This document shows positions 24,168 to 35,786 of a stretch of DNA of 64,000 bases, in pieces. The number at the start of each line of letters is the position of its first letter. Positions within the stretch are counted from its first letter, which is position 1. Below the pieces are notes generated by a model. That model worked only from the letters and a program-made list of their open reading frames with translations. It did no database searches and was not told where the DNA came from. The translations under genes were made by a program, and so were the position numbers. The DNA comes from Aphelenchoides besseyi (Eukaryota > Nematoda > Chromadorea > Rhabditida > Aphelenchoididae), in contig JAMPIQ010000003.1 in the NCBI GenBank assembly GCA_024699855.1, positions 930,001 to 994,000 on the forward strand. The letters run 5' to 3'.

Positions 24168-26828
24168 TTAAACTAATCATCTGTTTTAGGTTTTCCACGC
24201 GCGCGAATGATCAACGGAATATAAAAATAATCGGATGGAAGAAGACCAGCTTTTTTGGCTGGCAAAAGCATTACTTCGACGGTTTTCTTGCTGGAATTGC
24301 CAAGATAACGAAAAATCTACGATCGAGGGACCAACTCAACGAAGAACAACGAAAGTTCTAAAAGTGGCTCCAGTTCGAATACTGTGTGGCGCTCACCGAA
24401 TGCACTTTCATGCACAGCTACGATCTATCAATAACACGCCGCACGTCGCTCGTAATTAACGCAATACACGGAAAAGACTACTGGAATAATCCATTGCCTG
24501 ATGTCCCCCAATGCAAAACTTATTTACAACCGTAAATTTGCGTAACATTCCATCCCACAAGCATTACCTCTTGTTATTCCCGGCGCGTCCTTTAGAGTGC
24601 AATAGAACCGAGAATTTCGGGTCAACAAGGATGCCGGGTTCCGAACTTTTTCGTGAGATTTCCTTCTTTTCGAACACAGAGTAGCAAATCCTAAAACGCC
24701 GACTTCTTTCGTGAATTTTCTTCTTCTTTTTCTTCCAATTCGAATGTTTTTCGTATTCTGTACCCTCGATCTTTTGGTTTTGAATTTTAACTTCATTGTT
24801 CCATGATTCTCCCATCCGTTCCCACCATTTCGCCCTTAAGGCTTGTTTCTTTTCACGATATCCATCTACTGTAATTTGTAATATTTTGCTTACAATCACA
24901 TAAACATCGTTCATAAAGATTCGAAATATCCACGGCGTCTCGCCGAAAGACTAATGGACGCGGTGGCGGAGAACTGCGCGAACGCTTTCACGAACCTCGT
25001 CTTCCGGTCCTTCATGAGGCTTCTTTCGGCGGTCATTTTTTTGGATTAATTAGATTGACGACGTCGAAAGTTTCGATCGACAAACGTTTTTGAACTCAAC
25101 GCGCGAAGACTCTTGAACTGTTTCGCGCGCCGTTGGCCCCAATTTTGGTTGAAGTTAAAGTGGATTTTTGCGCAGTTCGTCGCCAACAAATCGACAAAAA
25201 TCGGAAAACCTTCTGAGAAACAAAAGTAATTTCGAGCAAACCGTCGTTCCACGTGCTTGTAAACCTCACAATTACCGCCGTCGACGCACTTTCTGTTTCC
25301 AGATTTTCGATCGCGAACTTTTTTGGGGCCAACGACGATTTTATTCGAGTTTGTTCAGCTTCCTTTCGTGACGTTTGAACGTCCATGATTCCCTCTCGCC
25401 GGTTGATTAATCGCGTCGGTGAAAAACACGGCAGCGAATGTCTTTGACTCAGCGGCCACAAGCTAAACGTTTTTATATTTTTTCGAAAATGTTTTTTGAC
25501 GCAAAAAATCCGATTTTCCCGTCGTTTTCTGATTCATCGACGCGGCGAGATCCAACGGAATTCGCGAAACAAACGTTCAGTTGGAACGTCGCCTCTTTCT
25601 TCTGTTAAGTTGAAAATTAAACAACAACATTCCCGTGATTTGGCCAAAAATGGAAACGATCGTTCCTGCTTCGTGTCCGGAATTCTGCGTAGTTATGTGA
25701 CTCGTCAGTTGTCAGTTCGAGTCGCAGATCCGCCTTTAATAAGAAGCCAGCAGACCAATCGGCTCGTTGATTTTCGACGTCCGGTTTGCGTTCTTTTGTT
25801 TTGCCGTCGTGCGCAAATTTGTAGCAAAAAGACGTTTCGACGACTCAAAAATCTCTCCGAAGTGTCCGAGAACCGCGGATTTTGTTTCACAATGTGGCAG
25901 CGCGTGGTCAATTCGAAAGACCGCAAAAAAAGCGATTGGCCATTTCGTTGCGTCTGTTGTATCTCTTGACTTTAGCCGTGGATTGTTTTTTGGCGAAACC
26001 CAAACGAGGTTTCCCGAAAAAACGCATCTTACACCCATAAATAACGCGCAAATTGCCAAAAAAAAGACTCGTCGCGCACGAAGATTCGAAATCGATTCGT
26101 TTTTTCGCGAATTGCGTCTCCGTTTCTTTTGGACACAACCAAAAAGAAGCGGCGCCGGTCTTTCTCACACACTCACTCAATGCCAAAAACTACTCCACGC
26201 ACAACACGCACGCACGGCACCGTTTTTTTAATTCTCATCCACGCACGCGAAAAACAAGTGGTTTCGAATAACTTATGAATAAAAGAACACGCAAACAAAA
26301 TCCCACCATTCCCGCTGCGAAAAACCTTTTTGCCACGGCAACGCGACGGAGAGAAATCGGCGACGATCATAACTTTTTTGCGTTCTCGTCCGCTTCTCTT
26401 TTTCGCGGTGTCCAAAAATTCTCCGCTTTTCGACTCAACTTTTCGTTTTGGCCACATGGACGAAAATTTCTTTGGGACCCTTTGGCTGTGTGAAGCGGAC
26501 GTCGGAGAGGGAGCGGAGAGCACAAGGCGCGACCAGAGAGACGTCGGCGGTTCTTCAGAATCGCGAGCCACACATTTCCGGATCTTCGGCTGCGAATCGA
26601 AAAACAACTAATTGGTCAGATTAAACGGCTCTTTTTTGATAAAACGTCTTTCCGCCTCGAAAAACCGCGGTGTGGCCGCTAACGGCGCCGCAGAAAAAGT
26701 CGTCGACCGCGTGATTTGCATCCACAGGAATTGACAGGAAGAAGAAATTGGCGTCAATCTTCGCCCAAATTTACAACCGAAAATTGGCCGCCATTTTCGG
26801 GAACCGCATCACTCCTACGGGTCAAAAG
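24168..26828. other. Long intergenic stretch, no supported gene
   Basis: Several overlapping open frames of 70-157 residues occur, for instance a Lys/Arg-rich minus-strand frame at 24564-24914 and a set near 25.5-26.6 kb. None shows a domain or splice pattern. The part from about 25.0 to 26.7 kb is richer in CG and in A or T runs than its surroundings and looks like promoter or spacer sequence. Confidence 0.4.
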
Positions 26829-26834
26829 TTTATT
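26829..26834 (-). terminator. Poly(A) signal of the GluCl-like gene
   Basis: A minus-strand AATAAA lies 27 bases past the stop codon at 26861. Confidence 0.7.
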
Positions 26835-26860
26835 CCGTCGACAAGTTACAAACAGAAAAT

Positions 26861-28608
26861 TCAAACGTCAATTTGCATCTTTACGGCCAAATACGGTCGT
26901 AGATAATAGGTCCAATACTGAAATGGAGGCTCGTTACTTTGGATCTTCGCTCCAACACTTACGATCAAATTGAAGAGAACGAAGGCGGCTGGGAAGATGA
27001 TTCGTGCCAACAAGTCGATTCGCTGACCGTTTGCTCGATAGCGAACATTCCACAGAAAAAGCCACCACTCCAACGCACCGCTTCCACGCTCGTAATCCAA
27101 CGGTTCTAGCATTAAATCCTCAACGCAATTGATGCGTTTGTAATCTTCTTCGGCGCTATGATGCGAATGCAAAGTTCGCCGACGTCCACGATTCGCGAAC
27201 GCCGCTCTTCTGGACGCCCAATTGACCAAAGCGAACTCGAGAAGTGCGCCGAAAATGAATCCCGTACAAACGCCAATCCAAATGTCGACACTCGAAAACC
27301 TTTAATTGATCTTTCCATTTGTTTTGCAACTTACTTTCGTGTAACTGACGGGTGGCAGGTTGGCGTTGATTCCGGATGCCATGGTTGTTACTGTCAGAAG
27401 AACTGTGACTCCCAATGTGACTCTCGCCGGAACAGAATCTTCGTCCAACCAAAACGATACTGTGCTCACTGATACCAACATAAAAGATGGAATGTAGAGT
27501 TGGAGTAGATAGTACGAGAATTCGCGTTTCAACTTCAAAACCATTCGCAAACAACTGTAGCTGCCTAGAAACATAGTCATCACTTCGCTTTTCGTCCAAT
27601 TGATTACCCGTGTTTGTGACTGAAGTGCAATTGTCAGTCGTAACTTCGCTGAGCATGAATGATGGCAACGAACGATGGAGTCCCGATTTGATTTGAATCG
27701 GATCGGTTTTCGACCAGTGATACATTATATCACTTGCTATAATTGGCGTCTATGTTCAAACTGATTGACAACCTACTAGTGTATGCATAGCTCGTGTAAT
27801 CGACGAAACAAGTTTGAATGTCCAGTGGATATGCAGCCTGGAAAAGTTTTGAGCAACTTGAAAGCACCTTCTTACCAAATGCATTGGACAACTTAAAGTC
27901 AAAGTCAATCTGAAGTTTGTGATCAGTTTGAAACAGTAAATTTGTTCACCTCACAGAATATAGGACCTGAAATTTATCATAAGAATCAAACTAGCAGTTA
28001 CTGGGGTTTTTACTCTGGCAGTTCCGTTGTAGACTCTGATCATTACATTTGGAAGGTCGATGTCTAAGAAGAAGTGAAAAACAAACATTCGAAAGTGCTC
28101 ACCGTGTTTCTTTCCGTCTTTTTCGTTGATGAAAAAAGTGTCCGGCGACCACGTGCGAATCGAACGTCGTTGATCCACGGAAAAAACGATGTGCTTGAGG
28201 TTTTCGCTGAAGAACAAGAGTCGCTCATCGACCCACTCTTCTCGAAAAGTGAAATGCAACGAAAACTCCATGTTCACATCATCCACTTTGCTGATACTCC
28301 TGAAGCTTCGAATTCGAGCAAACTGCCGTCGAGTTACCTCAGATAGAAGTTGACATAAACGTGAACCGGCTGATCGTCTTTCTCGGGATTCAAATCACCG
28401 CGCGGTCGAACTCGCCAATCGTACATATTCTCGCCGTCGCCCGACTGCAACAACTTCTGAATTATCCGCTGCTCATCGACCAACTTTTCGTATACACGTC
28501 TGAAAATGTGATTACAAGCCTCTCCAACTGACCACTCTCTTACCCTCGAGTCAAGTTCGTTGCAGCGGTCCATTTTGATAGGAAAATAAGAACAAACAGT
28601 AAGAACAT
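26861..28608 (-). CDS. Glutamate-gated chloride channel-like Cys-loop receptor subunit
   Basis: Ten exons: 28608-28544, 28499-28338, 28299-28103, 28063-28014, 27966-27950 (17 nt), 27909-27876, 27837-27777, 27736-27608, 27564-27335 and 27290-26861, giving about 457 residues. A signal peptide ([16 protein letters not shown]) is followed by [17 protein letters not shown], a Cys-loop of the C-x13-C type ([15 protein letters not shown]), and the second cysteine pair typical of GluCl and glycine receptors ([14 protein letters not shown]). Then come M1 ([17 protein letters not shown]), M2 starting PARVTLG (the PAR anion-selectivity motif), M3 after PPVSYTK, and M4 near the C-terminus. Nematode GluCls are inhibitory channels and ivermectin targets. 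The last exon starts one base out of phase: the acceptor is followed by an extra T before GTCGACATTTGG. All other joins are in phase. Confidence 0.88.
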
Positions 28609-28774
28609 TTGCAGACGTTTGCTCACTTGTTTTTTTGCTTGAAAAGACGAACAATAAGGAAAACGTAACAAAGTGGTTCAAAACAAAAGGACGAAAAAAT
28701 ACGCCGAAATGAACACAAACAATCGTCAACGGAAGGCTAATTCCTTGACGTCGCTAATTGAAAACCCGTCAAAA

Positions 28775-29928
28775 TTATTGTGGACGAGTGTAGGGTGTGT
28801 AACGGTAAATAAAATTGAGTAACTGAAACGGGCGAATTCATTTCTTCTCGTGAGCTTACCGTTTGAAGAAAAAGCTGCCGAAAGTTGCGAATGAACGTGA
28901 CGGTCAGAATCCCGTTCAAGGAATAAGATAAGATCGAAAGGAATGTGACTACAATCCAAAACTCTTTGGAGAAACGAAACTGATGATCTGAAAGATCGTC
29001 GTTTGTTTGCAAATCTTCTCAAACCTACCGATGTTGTAGAGAGCAAAATTTAAACTTTGCGGCAAAGCGAAAAGAAGTGCAACAAAGGATTGAAGTAGGA
29101 TCCCAAACATTCCGAAGCGAAGTGCATAAAGATCACGTTTTGGAATCGAATCTAAAATGGACGTTCAGAGTCTCGCATTAAACATACCGTTTGGATATCG
29201 ATGGAGGAAGAGAAGAGTCAGCAGGTCCAGGAACACACCAACGACAATCACTGCCGGTTGAATCGGTTCAACCCAAACGGCAATCGAACGTGGAATCACC
29301 AACGAGTAACCGCAAATATCTGATTCGTCCAAGTCACCGGAGCTCAGTTGCAAGAAGTTGTAAACTCCGTGCTAAACGGCGGTTAGATTTGAAGTCGAAA
29401 CGAACGTACTGTGTAAATGAAAACGAAAGCGAACATCGTGAGTATCAACCATTTGGGCATCTTGAGACTACAACGCAGAGAGAGAAAGCGATCGAAGGCA
29501 ACAATCTAAACGAATCGCATAGAAAAATGAAGAAAACGAAAACGAACGAAAAGACTCAACGGTGACGGAAGAGTTGTTCCTTGAAGTAATCTTCGAACAA
29601 TACTACACTCTAGAATGCTTAAATGAACTTTTGCAAACACCCCAAAAATGTAGAGAAGGTAAAGAAGAGTTTGACCGATGGCGCCGTAGAGTTGACAGAA
29701 ACCCATTGCTGTTAAACAGGTCTACAAGCGACTTGAACAAAATCTGATAGAGGAACTCACTGAGAATTGACACTTCAAATAAGTTTTTCGATATCTCCAA
29801 CCGACTCGTACGATCCAGAAGTTGAGCGGAATGCCGAGCAAAGCGGCGAACAGATTCGTAGAAGCTTCGGGCAAATAGAATCGATTGAGCAAAAGGGGTG
29901 AGTGAATGGTCAGATTTTGAACGTTCAT
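28775..29928 (-). CDS. Seven-transmembrane receptor, nematode chemoreceptor-like
   Basis: Seven exons join in phase: 29928-29761, 29721-29641, 29505-29410, 29371-29188, 29151-29029, 28987-28860 and 28822-28775, for 275 residues. Hydrophobic segments occur in NLFAALLGIPLNFWIV, GAIGQTLLYLLYIFGIVAF, WLILTMFAFVFIY, AVIVVGVFLDLLTLLFL, FGMFGILLQSFVALLFAL and EFWIVVTFLSILSYSL. An AFDRFLSLRC motif after the third segment stands where the DRY motif of class A receptors lies. It is short, as many nematode serpentine receptors are, but the subfamily is not fixed. The stop codon is only 166 bases before the start of the GluCl-like gene on the same strand, and no AATAAA is visible between them. Confidence 0.78.
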
Positions 29929-30690
29929 TTGGTAATGAAACGCAAAGAAAAGGGAAATTAACCGTCCAGTCGTGTGAAAAACTTCCGATCAAGACAATTC
30001 GCTGAAACGCGTTCTCACGTACTTTTCGAGTAAAAGTGTCAATTTGAATGCATTTTTAAGCGGTTCTCTGATTACAAATTCCGACCTTCAATTACCAAGG
30101 CCAATGGTTTTCGGCTTCTCGGCAACACGATTGTAACCTTAAAGGTCAACGTCACGGTCATTTTAACGTAATGAGCCAATTAGTCGAGTTTTTGTTTTGG
30201 ATGACACGAGTCGCTTTCTGACTAATCGCTCGCTTATGCGGACTTAAGCCGTCGACGAGTTTACATATAGATGCTTATCGTTTCTTGTCCGATACGCCTA
30301 TGAATTGATGTTGCAAAACCAATCTCTTTGCAGACCTCCGAATACACGATAGACGTTTCTCGTTGTAATTAGACAAGTTTTCCTGTTGTGGCAATCGATT
30401 GAACGGTTGAAGTGTTTAAGTTTATGCAAACTGATGGGTTGTATGTTGAAAAACGGTTGTTTCCCACTGGTTTTCCGACATCAACGGTTCGGAATGCGAA
30501 GTTTTTGTGAAGGCGTGGCAAACGCGTTCTTCCACCACCGCCGGATTCCTCCATTTAACTCCACCCCGCCGGTTTTTTGCGACTCGTGGATTCACAGCGC
30601 GCGACTATTTGAAGGCGCCTCCGACGATCAGAAGGCCGTCAGTTGTTGGTCGTGTGTTTGGCGGAGATTTCAGCGCTTTCATTTCGCTTA
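29929..30690. other. Divergent intergenic region
   Basis: This is spacer between the minus-strand 7TM gene and the plus-strand collagen. No coding frame is supported. It should hold both promoters. Confidence 0.5.
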
Positions 30691-30697
30691 TTTTCAG
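30691..30697 (+). promoter_or_regulatory. Possible spliced-leader acceptor before the collagen start
   Basis: A TTTTCAG sits four bases upstream of the tandem ATGs at 30702. This matches the usual trans-splice acceptor of nematode genes, but an upstream cis exon is equally possible. Confidence 0.45.
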
Positions 30698-30701
30698 GTC
30701 C

Positions 30702-33700
30702 ATGATGGATTTTGAGACGCGGATCAAAGCCTACAAGTTTGTCGCCTATTCGGCCGTTACATTCTCGGTTGTTGCCGTCCTTTCCGTTTGTGTTACGTTG
30801 CCTATGGTCTACAACTATGTGAATCATGTGCGCACGCAAATGCATAGCGAAATGGTCTTCTGTAAGGTAAGAGCGGTCACAGTCACGGCGATTGACAGTT
30901 TAGCGGTTTCGATCCGGTTTCGATCGATTGAGGGGATTGACGGGATGCAATTAAACGGCTTTCAAATTTCGATTCTTATCGCGCTTCTTTGACTCCCGCT
31001 GCGGAATATCGTGGCGATTAACGACGCCGTTCGAATTGAAACGAGGAATCCGGAGTGCCGCCGGTTTTCACCCCCCAACATCTTCGACTTTAAAATTCGA
31101 AATGAATACTGAACCTTCGGAAAAACAAACCAAAATTACGCAACGCAAAACTGACCACTCAAAAACGTCAATTCATCTAAAACACGCGTTCGTGCGGCGG
31201 GTAATTAGACGACGCAACGATGTTCAAGTGGCTAAAACACGAAACAAACCCGCAAATTTCAGGGTTCTGCCCAGGACATCTGGAAAGAAGTGCATCATTT
31301 GAAGACGATTCCAGTCGCCAACAATCGTACCGCTCGACAAGCCAATGGATACGATCAGGGAGTTGATGAGGCGCCATCAGCCGGCAGTTGTGACGGCTGT
31401 TGCATTCCGGGACCACCGTAAGTTGATATCCAAGTTAATGGAATAAAGCAGAGCATTTAAAGTGGACCTCCAGGTGCAAATGGAAAACCAGGTTGAGTTG
31501 GATCAAAAGAACATGAACTGATTCATATAATTTAGGAAAACCAGGTATAGTAGAACGCGAGAACATGTACTAATGCATTCCTAAAGGAAAACCTGGAACA
31601 AATGGATTACCCGGAAACGTAAGTCATTTCCATTCATAACATTTATCATAATATTATTTTGCAGCCCGGACGCCCACAAGCAGGTTCGTTTCGTTTGAAT
31701 CTTTTACACAAAAATTTTATCAAAAGAATAGTACGCGTGACAAGTGAAAAAGGTTTAAATGAGATTTTGGCATTTGGTTGAGATGAAGAATTTGAGAGAT
31801 CTCATTACAATTTATTGTTTTGAGTTTTCAACTAAGTCTCGCATTGGAAGAGCGATTTACAAACAGTGTTCTGAGCATGTGTTGAGAGTGAGATTCTTGT
31901 GGTCGGATGGACGAGAAACGTGTAACCCGGAGACGCGCTGAAAATGAAAAGCGAATTAGAAGTCTGGAACGATCGAACTTACACTGTGTTGTTCGGCAAC
32001 ATTAACGCTGTTCGTGACAGTTTGAATGTCTTTGGCTAAAAGTGCAAGTAAGCATCACTATTCCATCCAAGAATTTACTCATGATGATTGTTGTTGTCTC
32101 GGTCTGCATGCTGTACAGTTGATTATCTGAGTAGAGCATCGGAATCGTTCCAATTTCGGTTCGAATCAGTTTCCCATCGTCGACGTGATGATTCATCTTG
32201 GGTGGAAAAGCGCCGCGAGAATTGCCCAAGCGTAGTCGAAATGCACATATCGCCGCAAGAACAAATCAAAGTCGTAGAAGTCAGAGCTATTGGCCACAAA
32301 TGCATAGAAACATTTAAATCAACGGACATCTTGAAGTTTCGTAATTGATGCGGAAGTGAATTTGTTTTGGAATCCGAATCGGTTGTCCACTCTAAAAGAA
32401 ATGTAAATGTGGATTATGAGGTATAGGATTTTGCTGCTTCGCAACTGATTAAAACAAAATGTTCGTACAAATCTGTCGTACCAAACGGCAACGTCTGGTA
32501 GATTCGGTGTCTGCCACGTAAATCGATCTTTCGCTTGACGTAATGCGCTCAACGAAGTACAGATCGTAGAGAAAGCGACGGAATGCATATTTGTCTGCAA
32601 TTTCCCTGACGATGTTGTCACAAGAATGACATAAAAAACGTACAGAGTATTTCGGGAAAGGTCTCCAAGAACTTCTACAACATATTTCCGTTCCTTTTTT
32701 AATGCGATTTCAAGTTTTTAGCTCTGAACTAAATCGAATATTTTTATTCTATCTTTGTACTTACTCAGCTGATTGTCGGAACAACACTCGACCGTCTATC
32801 ATACACTGAGCATGATATCGTTTTTTCGACAATGATAATACGAGAGTGTTTTTGACGATTTCGCCATTGCAGTGAGCACAGTTGCCATTGCTATTTGATC
32901 GGAGGAAAACAATAAGATTCCGTTTGACGGGCTTGTAGCTGTTTGGTCGTTCTAAAACATGGAAATTTAATGACCTCTTGGGGTTTGTACTTTTCAGATC
33001 ATGAAAAAGTTTTTGAAATTTGTTTTGATTTTTGGGTTTTACGTCCGCGAAACCTTTAATATCATCAGGAGTTGGAGATTCGCCGGCTTTTGGAAAGCAT
33101 TTCAAGTGGAAGAAGTCGGCACTTTCGTGGTTTTGTGTTAATGTAAAGAATACCCAATGGAGCTACGTAAACCTCATTTAAATGAATAGCAACCAAATGC
33201 ATACAGTTTTGGAATCGCGTTTGCAACCCGTGCATCGGAATTAGCGACGATTTGCTACGGCCATCGTGATGAACAGATAACGTGTAATGGCTTCAATGGG
33301 CTGTTCAGTAGTCATGGTTTTGATCGGCTATTCGCCTGAAATTTTGAAAACGATCCAAAACAGTTGATTTATGTCACTTGTGAATTGAGTCTTCGAACGT
33401 TGCCCGACGAAACATTGCAACACCGAACACGCCAAAGATCGTCGATCAAAATGGGCGTCTGTTGAGACGTTGAGTTTTGAAGATCCGGTGAAATGTTTTC
33501 TGCTCACAACGTGCATTTAGTGTCAGCACGCTATTCAGATCACTCGATTTCTTTCTTTGCTTCGCAGTCTGCTGTGCATCTTTTCCAGCTCTTCAATCGT
33601 AAATCTTAACACGCAGTGAGTGCACACTAAACGGCTGCGAAAAAACCGCACGAACGCGAAAATCGGGCCCACTGCTCTCCAGTCTTCAAATTGTGCAAGC

Positions 33701-35712
33701 TAAAGTAACAATTGAAGCACTATTCTGAAAACCAAAAACTCAAGCGAACAGTGATTAAAATCATACGTCCGATCTGTGCAATTGCACGCGGTACACGCAA
33801 AAGTTCTTCGTCCTGTAGCCTCGATCGTTCGATACGGAAACCGTTTGTAGTCGTAATCTTCCTTGTCGTTGACAGGCATGAAATTCACTTCGAATTGAAA
33901 TCCTAAAAGAACTGAGAATCTTTTAATCAGACAGTTTGCTACTCGGAAATCATTCAACAAAATCACACGTAACAGGTTTTTTGTGAAACGATCGAAAATG
34001 CTCATGCCTCCGTCAAACAATTGACTGATTGCGATTGAATGTCTTTCTCTCAATCATCATCGACGTCATGGCATTACGTTTGCATCTCAAGATCCTGCTG
34101 TGACGTTAGAAAGCTAATAACCTACAAATTTCCGTCAACTTCAAAATCCTTGACATCAAAAGTCTTGAAGACGAAGACTTGTACCAAATCGAAAATCTCT
34201 AACAAAACAAGAATCTGGTAGCAAGTTTTGAATTGCTCGAAGCTCAAATATAAAGCCTTCAAATTGGTCCGTTGAGTGAAGGGACCAACTAATTCCAGTC
34301 GTTTCTTTTGAACTAAACTCTTGATGAAACATCTTACAGTTAATCAATCTAATATCTCGATGATTTCAGCACCATGTGATCTTCAAACTCCACCACCGTG
34401 TAAAGTTTGCCCTCAGGGTCCTCCCGTAAGTACTCCAGCGTGTTTCAAATTAACAATATCGTTTTCAGGGGCCTCCCGGACCACCCGTACGTGTTTTGTC
34501 GTGATTTCGTCTGCTAATACAAAGTTTAGGGCCCCGCCGGTGATACTGGTTCACCAGGTATTTCAAATTCATTAAAACAGTTAATATAAAATATCTGTTT
34601 TAGGACAACCTGGACGGTAATGAATAGAGGAAGTGTAGCCAAGTTTAAAATGACTTTAGACCTGGAATCGATGGACAAAATGGAGAACCGTAGGTTTTGA
34701 ATGGAAAAGAGTAATTTCAATTCTTTTTAATGTTAGTGGACCTAAAGGACCACCTGTAAGTTTATGAAGTTAACTATTGAATTCATGTTTGTATTTTTAG
34801 GGACCACCTGGTGAACCGTGAGTTTTAACTGAGCGAATTCAATTGACTTATCGATTTGAACATTTAAAGTGGATTGCCCGGAGGTTCGTTTACGCAATTA
34901 ACAAGCTCAAAAATCATCTTTTTCAGCTATTGGAGAACCTGGAACCCCGGCTCAAAGTGAAGCACTCATTCCCGGTGGTAAGTCGAGTCTGTGAAATCCA
35001 TTGAACAATCTTTTTGCTTCAGAGCCTGGCCCGCCCGGTGATGTCGGACCACCAGTTAGTTGAAGTCGAGCAAATAATTTAATCGGTTTCTGTTTTTTTA
35101 GGGACCTACCGGACCTCCAGGTTTGTTGTCGCTTTGGATTTGCTGTTTCATGGAAATTGACTGACTGAACTTCTTGTAGGATTGCCAGGAGCTGACGGCT
35201 TACCCGGAGGTTTGTTCGTGTGTTATTGTACATTAAACTAGCGATTTAACCTTTCAGCACCAGGACCGAAGGGATTGCCCGGGCCAGATGGACCTCCGGG
35301 AGAAAATGGAGCCCCTGGACCAGCGTAAGTTTTAATTCACTTGAATGCATTCGATCTTTATTGACTATCAAAAACGATGAATTTTTTGCTGATAAATTGC
35401 TTCGGATTATTTTGATCTTAAAATTTGACGACTTCAATTCGAATCTCCCGATCATCAAATTCAAATGTTCGCAGACAACTAAGTGAAAATCATTCTATTG
35501 AACTAAACTTTCAATTCTATTCAATTAACAAATCTAATCGTTTGATAATTTTTCTTCGATTTTAGTGGACCCCCTGGAGCACCTGCAAGTTCAGATCTGT
35601 GATGCCAAAAACCTCAATTTGTTTTTAGGGTGCAGCAGGAGAAAAAGGAATCTGCCCGAAATACTGCGCCATCGATGGTGGAGTTTTCTTCGAAGACGGA
35701 ACTCGTCGATAA
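30702..35712 (+). CDS. Cuticle collagen with 21 exons
   Basis: Exons: 30702-30866, 31263-31417, 31463-31491, 31536-31544, 31587-31618, 31665-31683, 34370-34425, 34469-34486, 34530-34557, 34604-34616, 34660-34689, 34737-34755, 34801-34817, 34870-34883, 34927-34977, 35023-35054, 35102-35120, 35180-35209, 35258-35324, 35566-35584 and 35629-35712. All phases agree, giving 301 residues. The N-terminus is a Col_cuticle_N domain with one membrane anchor (YSAVTFSVVAVLSVCVTLPM). An NNRTAR site could be a subtilisin cleavage site. Cys clusters (SCDGCCIPGPPG and PCKVCPQGPPG) flank broken Gly-X-Y tracts, and the C-terminus CPKYCAIDGGVFFEDGTRR is classic for the family. The protein is secreted and forms disulphide-linked trimers in the cuticle. 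Nematode collagens usually have one to four introns, so this structure is extreme. The 20th exon ends in a GC donor (gcaagt). The sixth intron is 2.7 kb and contains other genes. Confidence 0.93.
31868..34347 (-). CDS. Unidentified gene nested in the collagen intron
   Basis: The minus strand of the collagen's large intron has a series of short coding-like exons with splice signals. They run from about 34347 (MFHQEFSSKETTGISWSL) to a stop near 31868 in a terminal exon ending NTCSEHCL. Cys/His pairs recur: TFACTACNC, RLVCTHC, NCAHCNGEI...YHAQC and FLCHSCDN. The segment FFHLKCFPK...DDIKGFAD resembles the second half of a PARP-type zinc finger. Joins 33105-32993 to 32948 and 32763 to 32684 are in phase. 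Others need frame changes, for example near 32202 and at an in-frame TGA near 32310, so the exact structure is not settled and the gene may be decayed. No function is proposed. Confidence 0.35.
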
Positions 35713-35780
35713 GCGAAAGAGCGTCGAAAGATTCATTTCAAGTTTATTGCTCATTGTTTTGTATTCGTGTAGGAGGCAAC

Positions 35781-35786
35781 AATAAA
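35781..35786 (+). terminator. Poly(A) signal of the collagen gene
   Basis: An AATAAA lies 69 bases past the collagen stop codon. Confidence 0.75.

Noticed and set aside
24564..24914. A 116-residue basic protein on the minus strand
   Set aside because: It is a Lys/Arg-rich frame with a poly-Lys run, no splice partners, no poly(A) signal in place and no recognised motif.
25496..26611. Several overlapping 90-157 residue frames on both strands
   Set aside because: They overlap on opposite strands and in multiple frames, with Arg/Phe/Ser-rich composition typical of chance frames in low-stop sequence.
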